A stretch of DNA of 50,066 bases from JALYOC01 sp036675345 (GTDB lineage: Bacteria > Myxococcota > Myxococcia > Myxococcales > Myxococcaceae), in the NCBI GenBank assembly GCA_036675345.1, contig JAKFFE010000004.1, positions 1 to 50,066 of the forward strand. The letters run 5' to 3'. The position numbers were made by a program, and so were the translations under genes. The notes below the pieces were generated by a model. It searched no databases. It saw only the letters and a program-made list of their open reading frames with translations, and was not told the DNA's origin. Position 1 is the stretch's first letter. Every line of letters starts with the position of its first letter. This document shows positions 6,666 through 14,738 of this stretch, piece by piece.

Positions 6666-8930
6666 CTATTCCGGGTCCCGACAGCAGCGGAAGCCCACCT
6701 CGGCGGCGCGGGTCCCCGGCGGACCGTTGCGCCGGGCCGAGCAGCGCGCCGCATAGTCCGGCCGATCGTAGGCCCCGCCCTTGAGCGCCTTGTCCCCGCC
6801 CGACCCGTAGGAGGAGGCGGTCCACTCGGCCACGTTCCCGGAGAGGTCCGCGATCCCGAAGCCGGAGCGGCAGCGGTCGTAGCCGCCGGCGTAGGAGAGC
6901 CGGCGGTCCTCTCCGGTCTCCGTCTCGGTGTTGCAGGCGGAGGCGTCAAAGGTGCTGCCGTAGGGGAACCGGCGATCCTCCGGCCCCTTGCAGGCCTTCT
7001 CCCACTCGCTCTCCTCGCACAGCCGCTTGGAGTCCGCCTGGCACAGCTTCTGGGCCTCCGCCCAGCTGACCTGGGTGCGGGGGACGGCCTTGGCGCGGTT
7101 GGGGTATTCGAACTCGTCGATGCAGAAGGCGGCGAGGTCCACCCGCAGCAGCGACTTCTCGTCGAAGCCCATCATCGGGTCGTCCTTGGCGGTCCCCATC
7201 TGGAAGGGGCCGGAGGGAACCAATTGCATCCCCTCGGGGCACTGCAGCAGCGGCGCGGGGGCCGGATCCTCCTCCACCGGCGCGGAGGCGGCGGCCAGGG
7301 TGGTTCCGGCGGGGGTCCCCTCTCCCCGGCTGGCGGCGGGCGGGGGCGCGGGGGCCGGAGGCGGCGGCCGGTTCTCGGCGGAGGTCTCCGCCGGCTGGCG
7401 CAGCCGATCGATCAGCAGGTAGCCCCCCACCGACCCCAGCAAGAGCGCGCCCACCGTCAACAGGACCAGCCACACCATCGCGTTGCTGCGCAGCGCGCCG
7501 GGCTCCTCCCCTCCCCCGGCGGAGCTGCCGAACAGCGGCGCGGGTTGCAGGTACTGGGAGGGGAAGGCCGGCAGGGCCAGGGTGGGAGATTGATCCAGGG
7601 TGCCGCGCGGGACCTGGCTCAACTCCAGCGGCTGGGTGCCGCGCAGGTCCTCCGCGCGCGGAGGTGAAGGCAGCGGACGCATCCCCAGACGCGGCGCCTC
7701 CGGCGCAGCCGGCCCGGAGGAGGAGGCGGAGGCGGCCACCTTGGCGGCGATCGCCTGGGCGATCAGCCCTGGATCCATCTGCTGGGTCTCGTCGGTGCGC
7801 CGAAGCGCGGCCGGGAGCAGCGAGAGGTCCAGGGGGATGGTGGCCCCCTCCGGAGCCCCGGGGACGGGAGGCGGCGGCAGGGGAAGCCGGGCGCCGGCCA
7901 GGTCCACCACCGAGGCCCGATCCGTCCGGCGCAGGCTGGCGGGGACCTGCCCCGCCGGTTCGGTCACCGCCGGAGCCGCGGGGGCGGAAAGGCTGGGCGT
8001 GGCCAGGGCGGTGACCTCCGCGGCCAGCTCCATTGGAGAGGCAAAGCGGGCGCCGGGGCTGGAGCTGACCGCCTTGCGGTACACCGCATCCACCTGGGCG
8101 GAGAGCTCGGGCCGCAGGCGGGAGAGTTCGGGCGGCACCCGGTCCTGCGGGACCGCCCCGGTCAGCAGCTCTCCCAGCAGCACCCCCAGCGCATAGACGT
8201 CGGTGCGCACCTCCACCGGTCCCCCGGCGAACAGCTCCGGGGCCAGGTAGGCGTCGGTCCGCTGGGCGCGGTGGGCCTGCAGGAACGCGTCCCGCGGCAG
8301 GGCCTGGGCCAGGGCAAAGTCGGTCAGCTTGAGCAGGTCCGGCTGGACCAGCACGTTCTGGGGCTTGAGGTTGCCGTGGGGCGCCAGCTTGTGCGCGGCG
8401 GTCAGCGCCAGCGCGATCTGGGTCACCAGCGGTTCAATCTCCGCCAGGGTGAAGGTCTGCCCCTTGGCGCGCCGGGCGTCGATGATCCGCCGCAGCGACA
8501 GCCCGTCCACGAACTGGGTGGCGAAGAAGGGCCAGCCGCGGTCCTCCCCGTCCTCCACCACCCGCACCAGGTTCTGGTGGCTCAGCTTGCGACCCAGCCG
8601 GATCGCCCGCTGGAACTGTTCGCGGTCCTCGGAGGAGGAGAAGCAGGCGGGGTTCAGCGCCTTGAGGGCCAGGTCCCCTCCGGCGGCGACGTCCTCCACC
8701 TTGAACACGAAGCCCAGCGGACCGGCGCCCACGATCTCGCGGATCCGAAAGCGCATGGCCACGATGTCCCCGGGACGATAGGGCGCCCCGTCCACCGCGC
8801 CCGGGGCCACCCGCTTGCTCAAGGTGGAGGCGGAGGTCTGGTTGACGTCCAGCTTCTGGCCGCAAGCCGCGCAGGCCTCGCTGGAGTCGCTGTTGTGGCT
8901 ACCGCAGCGGTAACAAAGCAATTGAGGCAA
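6666..8930 (-). CDS. Transmembrane pseudokinase with zinc ribbon and FGE-sulfatase-like domain
   Basis: About 754 residues if started at TTG 8930; the frame is open to a GTG at 9029 that would overlap dut. Order: zinc ribbon (CYRCG...CAACG, about residues 6-25), protein-kinase fold (about 55-315), Pro/Ala-rich linker, one transmembrane helix (about 485-508), then an extracytoplasmic Pro linker and an FGE/SUMF1-like domain (about 559-754, with EWEKACKGP, GIADLSGNVAEWTAS and GFRCC). The Gly loop GAGPLGFV and the ALK lysine are kept, but the catalytic loop reads HGNLKPQN instead of HRDLKPxN, the Mg loop reads DFA instead of DFG, and the helix-C Glu appears replaced (FQRA). It should therefore be a pseudokinase that signals by binding rather than phosphorylation. 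The FGE-like domain is probably a ligand- or carbohydrate-binding module. Start choice is tentative; ribosome-site spacing is poor for every candidate. Confidence 0.8.
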   Translation of the reverse strand: MPQLLCYRCGSHNSDSSEACAACGQKLDVNQTSASTLSKRVAPGAVDGAPYRPGDIVAMRFRIREIVGAGPLGFVFKVEDVAAGGDLALKALNPACFSSSEDREQFQRAIRLGRKLSHQNLVRVVEDGEDRGWPFFATQFVDGLSLRRIIDARRAKGQTFTLAEIEPLVTQIALALTAAHKLAPHGNLKPQNVLVQPDLLKLTDFALAQALPRDAFLQAHRAQRTDAYLAPELFAGGPVEVRTDVYALGVLLGELLTGAVPQDRVPPELSRLRPELSAQVDAVYRKAVSSSPGARFASPMELAAEVTALATPSLSAPAAPAVTEPAGQVPASLRRTDRASVVDLAGARLPLPPPPVPGAPEGATIPLDLSLLPAALRRTDETQQMDPGLIAQAIAAKVAASASSSGPAAPEAPRLGMRPLPSPPRAEDLRGTQPLELSQVPRGTLDQSPTLALPAFPSQYLQPAPLFGSSAGGGEEPGALRSNAMVWLVLLTVGALLLGSVGGYLLIDRLRQPAETSAENRPPPPAPAPPPAASRGEGTPAGTTLAAASAPVEEDPAPAPLLQCPEGMQLVPSGPFQMGTAKDDPMMGFDEKSLLRVDLAAFCIDEFEYPNRAKAVPRTQVSWAEAQKLCQADSKRLCEESEWEKACKGPEDRRFPYGSTFDASACNTETETGEDRRLSYAGGYDRCRSGFGIADLSGNVAEWTASSYGSGGDKALKGGAYDRPDYAARCSARRNGPPGTRAAEVGFRCCRDPE

Positions 8931-8994
8931 CGCTCCCGGAGAGGGGGTGAAAACTACCAGTCCTGCTGAACGCGGAACAGGGGTGGGAAGGCGT

Positions 8995-9438
8995 TCAACG
9001 GCCGGTGGACCCGAAGCCCCCGGTTCCACGCTCGGTGTCGGTCAGCTCGGACACCTCCACCAGTCGGGCCCGGGTCACCGGGGCCACCACCAGCTGGGCG
9101 ATCCGGTCTCCCCGCCGCAGGGTCACCGGGGAGGAGGAGAGGTTGACCAGCAGGACCTGGACCTCGCCGCGGTAGTCCGCGTCGATGGTCCCCGGCGCGT
9201 TGAGCACGGTCAGCCCACTCTTGAGCGCCAGCCCGGAGCGGGGACGAACCTGACCTTCGAAGCCGGGGGGCAGCTCCAGCGCCAGTCCGGTGGGGATGGC
9301 GGCCCGCTCCAGCGGGGCCAGCACCCGGTCCTCAGCGAGCTCCGCTTGCAGGTCCATCCCGGCGGACAGCTCGGTCTGGTACCTGGGCAGCGGCAGGGGT
9401 GACTGTTCTTTTCGGACGCGGCGAACCTTGAGTTCCAA
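8995..9438 (-). CDS. dut: dUTP diphosphatase
   Basis: A 147-residue homotrimeric-type dUTPase that hydrolyses dUTP to dUMP and pyrophosphate, keeping uracil out of DNA and feeding thymidylate synthesis. All five motifs are present in order: AGMDL (about 26-30), RPRSGLALK (about 65-73), NAPGTIDADYRGE (about 79-91), GDRIAQLV (about 109-116) and the C-terminal arm RGTGGFGSTGR (137-147). The start is a TTG at 9438 preceded by a perfect GGAGG at six nt, which decides the start despite the rare codon. Its first 107 nt overlap, in another frame, the end of the M23 peptidase gene. Confidence 0.93.
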   Translation of the reverse strand: MELKVRRVRKEQSPLPLPRYQTELSAGMDLQAELAEDRVLAPLERAAIPTGLALELPPGFEGQVRPRSGLALKSGLTVLNAPGTIDADYRGEVQVLLVNLSSSPVTLRRGDRIAQLVVAPVTRARLVEVSELTDTERGTGGFGSTGR

Positions 9439-10504
9439 CTTTGACCTCCGGGCGGGCGCTTCCTACCCGACCGGTGCGCCCTTCACTAGCGGTGGCGTCC
9501 GGGGGCACGGAGATCGGCCGCGGGGCCCGGAAGCGCAGCGGGTCCACCGGGTGGTCCGCCAATTCCAGCTGGTAGTGCAGGTGCGGCCCGGTGGAACGCC
9601 CGCTGTTCCCGGACCGGGCGATCACCGCCCCCCGCTCCACCCGCTGCCCGGTGGCCACCAGCAGCTCCGAGTTGTGGCAATAGGCGGTGGTCACCCCGTT
9701 GCCGTGGTCCAGCACCAGCACCTTGCCGTTGACCGCGTCCTCGCTGGCCCGGCGCACCACCGCGTGCGCGGAGGCCTTCACCGCGGTCCCGATCGGCATC
9801 CCGATGTCCACCCCGGTGTGCTGGCGCCGACCGCCCAACAAGGGGTGGTTGCGCACGCCAAAGGGAGAGGTGACCGGCAGCCGCTCCGGGACCGGCCAGG
9901 AGAGGGCGTAGGCGGTGGAGAGGGTGATCGCCTGCGCCGCCCTGGCCACCCGGGACTCGAAGTCCGGGGGCAGTTGCCGGGCGATCTCCTCCATCCCCAC
10001 CACCCCACCCTCCGCGGCGGCGCGCTCCTTGGCGTAGCGGGCCGGCTCGTAGCCGCACAGCAGCGCCAGCACCGCCGCCTCGTCGCTGCCCAGATCGGTG
10101 CGGAGGTGATCCAGCAGCCGGGCCATCTGCTCGGCGCCCCGGCGGTCGTCGTCCAGCAGCGCCGGGTCGATCTGATAGCGGCGCGCGGTCTCGTGGGCGG
10201 CGGACCGCTCGGCCCGGGGCAGCGCGGAGAGGCTCTCCAGGGCGCCGTAGGCCAGGGCCATCCGCAGCGGGAGGTCGCCGCGGGGGACCACCGGTCCGCC
10301 CACCCGGCGCCCGGACCACACCGAGCCGTCGGAGGAGGCACCGCCGTAATAGGCCAACAGCGGGCGGGCGGTGGTGCGGGTGCCGGTGGTCCAGGCGGTG
10401 GCCCGCCGCAGCAGGGCGCCGGCAGGGGTGTGGTAGTAGGCGCCCCACACGCAGAGCAGCGCCACCAGGAAGTCCAGCAGTCCTCTTGCCGGGCGCGCGA
10501 ACAT
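9332..10504 (-). CDS. M23 (LytM-type) peptidase, membrane-anchored
   Basis: A 390-residue cell-wall peptidase with an N-terminal membrane anchor (about residues 7-24). The middle region is helical and similar in character to a lytic-enzyme-associated domain. The M23 domain (about 205-330) has PVTSPFGVRNHPLLG, the metal-binding HTGVDIG, DHGNGVTTAYCHNSEL and the GPHLHYQ motif with the paired His; all Zn ligands (His, Asp, His) are visible, so it should be an active endopeptidase, or a LytM regulator of amidases. The C-terminal 60 residues are low in complexity and overlap dut by 107 nt. The ATG at 10504 lies five nt after the stop of the upstream membrane-protein gene. Confidence 0.85.
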   Translation of the reverse strand: MFARPARGLLDFLVALLCVWGAYYHTPAGALLRRATAWTTGTRTTARPLLAYYGGASSDGSVWSGRRVGGPVVPRGDLPLRMALAYGALESLSALPRAERSAAHETARRYQIDPALLDDDRRGAEQMARLLDHLRTDLGSDEAAVLALLCGYEPARYAKERAAAEGGVVGMEEIARQLPPDFESRVARAAQAITLSTAYALSWPVPERLPVTSPFGVRNHPLLGGRRQHTGVDIGMPIGTAVKASAHAVVRRASEDAVNGKVLVLDHGNGVTTAYCHNSELLVATGQRVERGAVIARSGNSGRSTGPHLHYQLELADHPVDPLRFRAPRPISVPPDATASEGRTGRVGSARPEVKVGTQGSPRPKRTVTPAAAQVPDRAVRRDGPASGAR

Positions 10505-10509
10505 GGGGG

Positions 10510-11316
10510 TCACCGGAAGAAGGACAGCACCGGGGAGGCGTCCCACAGGGCGGCCACCGCCAGCGGGAGCACCGCCAGCGAACCCCACAGTCCGTGCATC
10601 AGCGCGTTGCGGGGCGAGGCACGGACCTCGCGGGACAGCTCATCCGCGTGCTCCAGGTTGCGCAACACCGCCCGCCATCCCAGCGAGTACAGCACCAGCC
10701 CCAGCACCCCGATCGCCAGCAGCCGGGCGGCGATCCCCGCCGCCCCGTCCCCCACCAGCAGCCGCCCGGAGAGGTAGACCTGGCCCTGCACCATGCGGGC
10801 GATGGCGCAGGCCCCGGCGATCACCACCGCCGCGCTGGCGAAGGGCCGGATGATCCGCACGCTGGTGGGCTGGAGCTTGAAGCGCTGCACCAGGGCCTTG
10901 AAGCCCCCGGTGCGTTCGGGGTGGAGGGCAAAATCCAGCGGACGGACCGTGCTCCGCTCCTTCTCGTGGTAGCCCAGCGCCGGCAGCGCCAGCAGCAGAT
11001 CCACCAGCAGCTCCCACCCCAGGGCCAGGGCCCGGGCCAGCTTCACCCGCTGCTCGAAGCCGACCAGGTCCACCAGCCCGCTGGTGAACTTCCAGGCGCC
11101 GAACACCCCGTCGAAGCCGGCGTCCACGTGGTCCACCACCCACAGGATCCGGTCGTCGATCGCGTCCGCGGCGGCGTGCACCCCCACCGCGATCAGGGCC
11201 AGCAGCCCCAGCGGCATGTAGGCCCAGCGAAAGCCGCTCAGCGCCCGCGAGACCTGGGTCACCCGGCTGGCGTTCTCCTCGGGATCCATCCGCAAAAGGG
11301 GTCGTCGGCCGGCCAC
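10510..11316 (-). CDS. Hypothetical membrane protein
   Basis: A 268-residue protein with about five hydrophobic segments (around residues 30-48, 93-108, 155-175, 188-215 and 243-260). I recognise no family. I chose the GTG at 11316 because AGGAG lies four nt before it; a TTG at 11328 and an ATG at 11289 are alternatives. The gene is followed after four bases by the M23 peptidase ATG, so the two are likely translated together and the protein may assist the peptidase at the membrane. No promoter was recognised in 11317-11451. Confidence 0.65.
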   Translation of the reverse strand: MAGRRPLLRMDPEENASRVTQVSRALSGFRWAYMPLGLLALIAVGVHAAADAIDDRILWVVDHVDAGFDGVFGAWKFTSGLVDLVGFEQRVKLARALALGWELLVDLLLALPALGYHEKERSTVRPLDFALHPERTGGFKALVQRFKLQPTSVRIIRPFASAAVVIAGACAIARMVQGQVYLSGRLLVGDGAAGIAARLLAIGVLGLVLYSLGWRAVLRNLEHADELSREVRASPRNALMHGLWGSLAVLPLAVAALWDASPVLSFFR

Positions 11317-11451
11317 GGTTCTCCTCAAACGTTCGAAGGCAGCGGGGGATCTTTCTGCAAGTCGCCCTCCAACCCAAATGCGGCCTGACGACCACGCCTG
11401 ATTGCTGGGGCCGGTGTGGGCCGGGAAACCACCTTTCGGACCCCGGACATG

Positions 11452-11484
11452 AAAAAGCCCCCGCGCTCTTTCGAGTGCGAGGGC
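11452..11484 (-). terminator. Rho-independent terminator of pnp
   Basis: On the minus strand a 12-bp stem (GCCCTCGCACTC with GAGCGCGGGGGC, one mismatch and one wobble) closes on a GAAA tetraloop (11484-11457) and is followed directly by TTTTTC (11456-11451). It lies 39 nt after the pnp stop codon and ends the rimP-to-pnp cluster. Confidence 0.85.
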
Positions 11485-11522
11485 CTTTCCGGGGACCGGA
11501 AGGATCCGGTCCTTTCGAACCG

Positions 11523-13688
11523 CTAGGCCTTGGCCTTGGGCTCCTCACCCTGCGCCGCGGCGGGCGGGGGCGGGGTCTGGCCGGCCTGCTGCTGCTCGGC
11601 GCGCTCGGCCAGGGCCTCCTTGCGGGAGAGCCGGATCTTGCCGGTGCGGTCGATGGAGACCACCTTCACCATCACCTCCTCGCCCTCCTTGAGCACGTCG
11701 GAGACCGCCTTGACGCGCTTGTCGGACAGCTCGGAGATGTGGATCAGGCCGTCGGTGCCGGGGAACAGCTCCACGAAGGCGCCGAACTCGGCGATCTTGC
11801 GGACGGTGCCCAGGTAGATCTTCCCGATCTCCGCCTCGCGGGTCAGGGCCTGGACCATGGCGATGGCCTGCTGCACCGACTCGTTGTTGTTGGAGGCGAT
11901 CGACACCTTGCCGGAGTCCTCGATGTTCACCGAGCAGCCGGTGCGGGCGATGATGTCCTTGATCACCTTGCCGCCGGGCCCGATCACGTTCTTGATGAAC
12001 TCCGGGCGGATCATGAGGGTGGTGATCCGGGGGGCGTACTGGGAGATCTCCTTGCGGGCCTCCGGCAGCGCCTTGGCCATCTCGGCCAGGATGTGCAGCC
12101 GGCCGCGGCGGGCCTGCTCCATCGCCTTCTGCATGATCTCCGTGGTCAGCCCGGTGATCTTGATGTCCATCTGGATGGAGGTGATGCCCTTGCTGGTGCC
12201 GCACACCTTGAAGTCCATGTCCCCGAGGTGATCCTCATCCCCGAGGATGTCGGAGAGGATGGCGATCCGGTCGCCTTCCTTGATCAGCCCCATGGCGATT
12301 CCGGCCACCGGCGCCTTGATCGGCACCCCGGCGTCCATCAGCGACAGGGTGCCGCCGCAGACCGAGGCCATGGAGGACGACCCGTTGGACTCCAGGATGT
12401 CGGAGACCAGGCGGACCACGTACGGGAACTTCTCCGGGTCCGGCAGCATGTTGCGCAGCGCGCGCTCGGCCAGGGCGCCGTGACCGATCTCCCGGCGACC
12501 GGGGCCGCGCAGGGGCTTGGTCTCGTTCACCGAGAACGGGGGGAAGTTGTAGTGGAGCAGGAAGCGCCGGAAGGTCATCCCCAGCAGGGACTCGATCCGC
12601 TGCTCGTCGTCCGCGGTGCCCAGGGTGGTGGCCACCAGGGCCTGGGTCTCGCCGCGGGTGAACACCGCCGAGCCGTGGGTGCGGGGCAGCACGCCCACAT
12701 CGCAGGTGATGGTCCGCACGCCGTCGTGGGCCCGGTCACCGATCCGACCGCCGTCCAGGACCTTGCCGCGGACGTAGTCGTACTTCAGCTCCTCGATCGC
12801 CGCCTTGGCGAACTTCTCCTGGGAGGCGTAGCTGTCGCCCAGGTCGGCCTTCACCTTCTCCAGGATCGCCTTCTTGGCGTCGGAGAGGGACCGGTAGCGC
12901 TGGCCCTTGTCGTGGATGTTGTACGCGCCCTTGATCAGCTCCAGTCCGTGGGTCTTGACCTTGCCCTTGATGTCCTCGGAGAGGGTGGGCGCCTTCTCGT
13001 AGTTGCGGGTCTGGACGCCCAGCTCCTTGCGCATCTGCAGCTGCAGCTCGAGGATCGGCTGGGTCGCCTTGTGACCGAAGTCCAGCGCGGCCACCATGTC
13101 CGCCTCGCTGATCTCCTCGGCGCCACCCTCCACCATCACCACCGCGTCCTTGGAGCAGGCCATCACCAGGTCCAGGTCGGACTCGGCGCGCTGCTTGCCG
13201 CTGGGGTTGGCGATCAGCTGGCCATTGACCCGGCCCACCCGGATGCCGGCGATGGGGCCGTTGAAGGGGATGTCGGAGATCATCAGCGCGGTAGAGGCGC
13301 CAGTGATGCCGTGGATGTCACCCTCGGTGTTCGGATCGGAGGAGATCACCCCGGCGATCACCTGGATCTCGTAGTTGTAGCCCTCCGGGAACAGGGGGCG
13401 CAGCGAGCGGTCCACCAGCCGGGAGGTCAAGGTCTCCTTCTCGGTCAGCCGGCCCTCGCGCTTGAAGTAGCTGCCCGGGATCCGGCCCGCGGCGTACAGC
13501 TTCTCCTGGTACTCCACCGTCAGGGGGAGGAAGTCCACGTCCTTGCGATCCCGCGCGGAGACCGCGGTGATCAGCAGGTGGGTCTCGCCGTACTTCACCA
13601 CCACCGACCCGTCGGCCTGCTTGGCCAGCTTGCCGTGCTCGAGGACCAGGTCCGTCTCACCGAACTTCACGCTCTTTTGGATGTACAT
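11523..13688 (-). CDS. pnp: Polyribonucleotide nucleotidyltransferase (PNPase)
   Basis: A 721-residue PNPase, the 3'-to-5' phosphorolytic exoribonuclease of the degradosome. Two RNase PH-like cores are visible (about residues 1-215 with GSYFKREGR and LVDRSLRPLFP; about 310-540 with GRRIGH-like GRREIGHGALAERAL and the active-site region DILGDEDHLGDMDFKV), followed by KH (about 555-610, IGPGGKVIKDI) and S1 (about 622-692, GKIYLGTVRKIAEFGAFVEL) RNA-binding domains and a short Ala/Pro/Glu tail. It starts at ATG 13688 with AGGAAA upstream. Position after rpsO is the conserved arrangement; the intervening 350 nt hold hairpins that could allow RNase III/PNPase autoregulation as in enterobacteria (inference). 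Confidence 0.97.
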   Translation of the reverse strand: MYIQKSVKFGETDLVLEHGKLAKQADGSVVVKYGETHLLITAVSARDRKDVDFLPLTVEYQEKLYAAGRIPGSYFKREGRLTEKETLTSRLVDRSLRPLFPEGYNYEIQVIAGVISSDPNTEGDIHGITGASTALMISDIPFNGPIAGIRVGRVNGQLIANPSGKQRAESDLDLVMACSKDAVVMVEGGAEEISEADMVAALDFGHKATQPILELQLQMRKELGVQTRNYEKAPTLSEDIKGKVKTHGLELIKGAYNIHDKGQRYRSLSDAKKAILEKVKADLGDSYASQEKFAKAAIEELKYDYVRGKVLDGGRIGDRAHDGVRTITCDVGVLPRTHGSAVFTRGETQALVATTLGTADDEQRIESLLGMTFRRFLLHYNFPPFSVNETKPLRGPGRREIGHGALAERALRNMLPDPEKFPYVVRLVSDILESNGSSSMASVCGGTLSLMDAGVPIKAPVAGIAMGLIKEGDRIAILSDILGDEDHLGDMDFKVCGTSKGITSIQMDIKITGLTTEIMQKAMEQARRGRLHILAEMAKALPEARKEISQYAPRITTLMIRPEFIKNVIGPGGKVIKDIIARTGCSVNIEDSGKVSIASNNNESVQQAIAMVQALTREAEIGKIYLGTVRKIAEFGAFVELFPGTDGLIHISELSDKRVKAVSDVLKEGEEVMVKVVSIDRTGKIRLSRKEALAERAEQQQAGQTPPPPAAAQGEEPKAKA

Positions 13689-13844
13689 GCTTTTCCTGTG
13701 CGCGCCGTGGGCTCCGAAGGGAGTTCAGGCAGCGCGACGCGACCCGCCTTCAAAGAGGCCGGCGCGTCCATGGGGTGTCAGGAGTTCCGGACGTCCACTC
13801 CCCCTTGGTGAACCGGGGAGGACTTTTTGATCCCAGATCGAGGG

Positions 13845-13866
13845 GGCCAAACCCGTGGGCTTGGCC
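13845..13866 (-). promoter_or_regulatory. Hairpin in the pnp leader
   Basis: The inverted repeat GGCCAA-CCC with GGG-TTGGCC forms a ten-bp stem with a two-base loop within the 350-nt rpsO-pnp intergenic region. No T-run follows it on the minus strand, so it is more likely a processing or regulatory structure of the pnp leader than a terminator. The rest of 13689-14038 holds no gene that I can see. Confidence 0.4.
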
Positions 13867-13983
13867 AGATCGAACGGAAACCAAAAAACCATCCCGGAAC
13901 TTCGCGGGCGGAGAAGGTTGCCCTTCCTCCAGCGAGGTGGACGCGCACCATGCGCCCCCACCTTTTTCTGCCTTTGAAACAAC

Positions 13984-14015
13984 CCGGGGCGCTCCGAACT
14001 GCCGGCGCGCCCCGG
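13984..14015 (-). terminator. Hairpin after rpsO, possible partial terminator
   Basis: A perfect nine-bp stem (CCGGGGCGC with GCGCCCCGG, 14-nt loop) lies 24 nt after the rpsO stop. It is followed on the minus strand by GTTGTTTC, a weak T-run. This fits a partial terminator or processing site between rpsO and pnp. Confidence 0.5.
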
Positions 14016-14038
14016 ATTTTCCACCGACCGGCGACCGC

Positions 14039-14311
14039 CTACTTGCGGATGCCGAGACCGTCGATGAGCTTCTTGTACCGGTTGTTGTCCTTGCGCTTCA
14101 GGTAGTCCAGAAGCCGGCGCCGCTGACCGACGAGCTTGAGCAAGCCCCGGCGGGAGTGGTGATCCTTCTTGTGGGTCTTGAAGTGCTCCGTGAGCATGGT
14201 GATCCGCTCGGACAGCAGCGCCACCTGCACCTCGGGAGAACCGGTGTCCGTCTCATGGGTCCGGTACTTCTGGACCAGCTCCGACTTCTTCTCCTGCTCG
14301 ACTCCAGGCAT
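14039..14311 (-). CDS. rpsO: 30S ribosomal protein S15
   Basis: A 90-residue S15, the primary 16S rRNA-binding protein of the platform. The family core is plain: FKTHKKDHHSRRGLLKLVG (about residues 44-62) then RRRLLDYLKRKDNNRY (about 64-79), with the expected ETDTGSPEVQVALL near the N-terminus. The ATG at 14311 has AAGGAAG upstream. It is served by its own promoter (14398-14426) in addition to any read-through from truB, and precedes pnp as in most bacteria. Confidence 0.97.
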   Translation of the reverse strand: MPGVEQEKKSELVQKYRTHETDTGSPEVQVALLSERITMLTEHFKTHKKDHHSRRGLLKLVGQRRRLLDYLKRKDNNRYKKLIDGLGIRK

Positions 14312-14397
14312 TTGACTGCTTCCTTAGCCCCTCCATCAGAGTTCACCCAGACCGCGGAGGGGCGCAGACCGGGCAGCGAAACCACTACAAGGGGGGG

Positions 14398-14426
14398 CTT
14401 ATAGGCGTCTGAAACGTACAGATCAA
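14398..14426 (-). promoter_or_regulatory. sigma70-type promoter for rpsO-pnp
   Basis: The minus strand has TTGATC (14426-14421), a 17-nt spacer and TATAAG (14403-14398). The -35 box overlaps the stop codon of the MoaD-like gene. Transcription would start about 80 nt upstream of the rpsO ATG, giving rpsO-pnp an internal promoter. Confidence 0.65.
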
Positions 14427-14737
14427 CCGCGTGGCGTGCCCGGCTTCTTCACCGAGGCCGCCATCAGGTACATCCGCTGGCCCTGTTGCAGGGTCCCCAG
14501 GCCGGCGGGCTGGTCCCTGGCCGCCGGGGAGCCCATCACCAACCGCAGGCCCTGCTGGGCACCACGGCGCTCGCTGGCCACGTGTTGCCACAGCCGCGGG
14601 TAGAGCTTGAACAGGCTCTCCATCACGTCCCCCACCCCGGCGGTGGAGGGCACGCCCAGGCTCACCTGTCGGCGCCCGTCGACCGCGGGGCGGATGGTTT
14701 CGGCCACATGGACCGTGATGGTGAGCGGGACGGCCAT
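14423..14737 (-). CDS. MoaD/ThiS-like beta-grasp protein
   Basis: A 104-residue protein whose order of elements (MAVPLTITVHVAETIRPAV, then VGDVMESLFKLYPRLWQHV, RLVMGS and a late GQRMYLMAASV) matches the ubiquitin-like beta-grasp fold of MoaD/ThiS sulfur carriers. It lacks the C-terminal Gly-Gly needed for thiocarboxylation, ending ...GTPRG instead, so a sulfur-carrier role is doubtful. The ATG at 14737 follows the truB stop by one base (TGACATG), implying coupling to truB. No molybdopterin or thiamine gene is nearby. This gene replaces ribC/ribF found at this place in Bacillus. Confidence 0.55.
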   Translation of the reverse strand: MAVPLTITVHVAETIRPAVDGRRQVSLGVPSTAGVGDVMESLFKLYPRLWQHVASERRGAQQGLRLVMGSPAARDQPAGLGTLQQGQRMYLMAASVKKPGTPRG

Positions 14738-14738
14738 G

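Noticed and set aside
11475..13811. Plus-strand open frame of 778 codons opposite pnp
   Set aside because: It mirrors pnp exactly and has no ribosome site or protein-like composition; high GC keeps antisense frames open.
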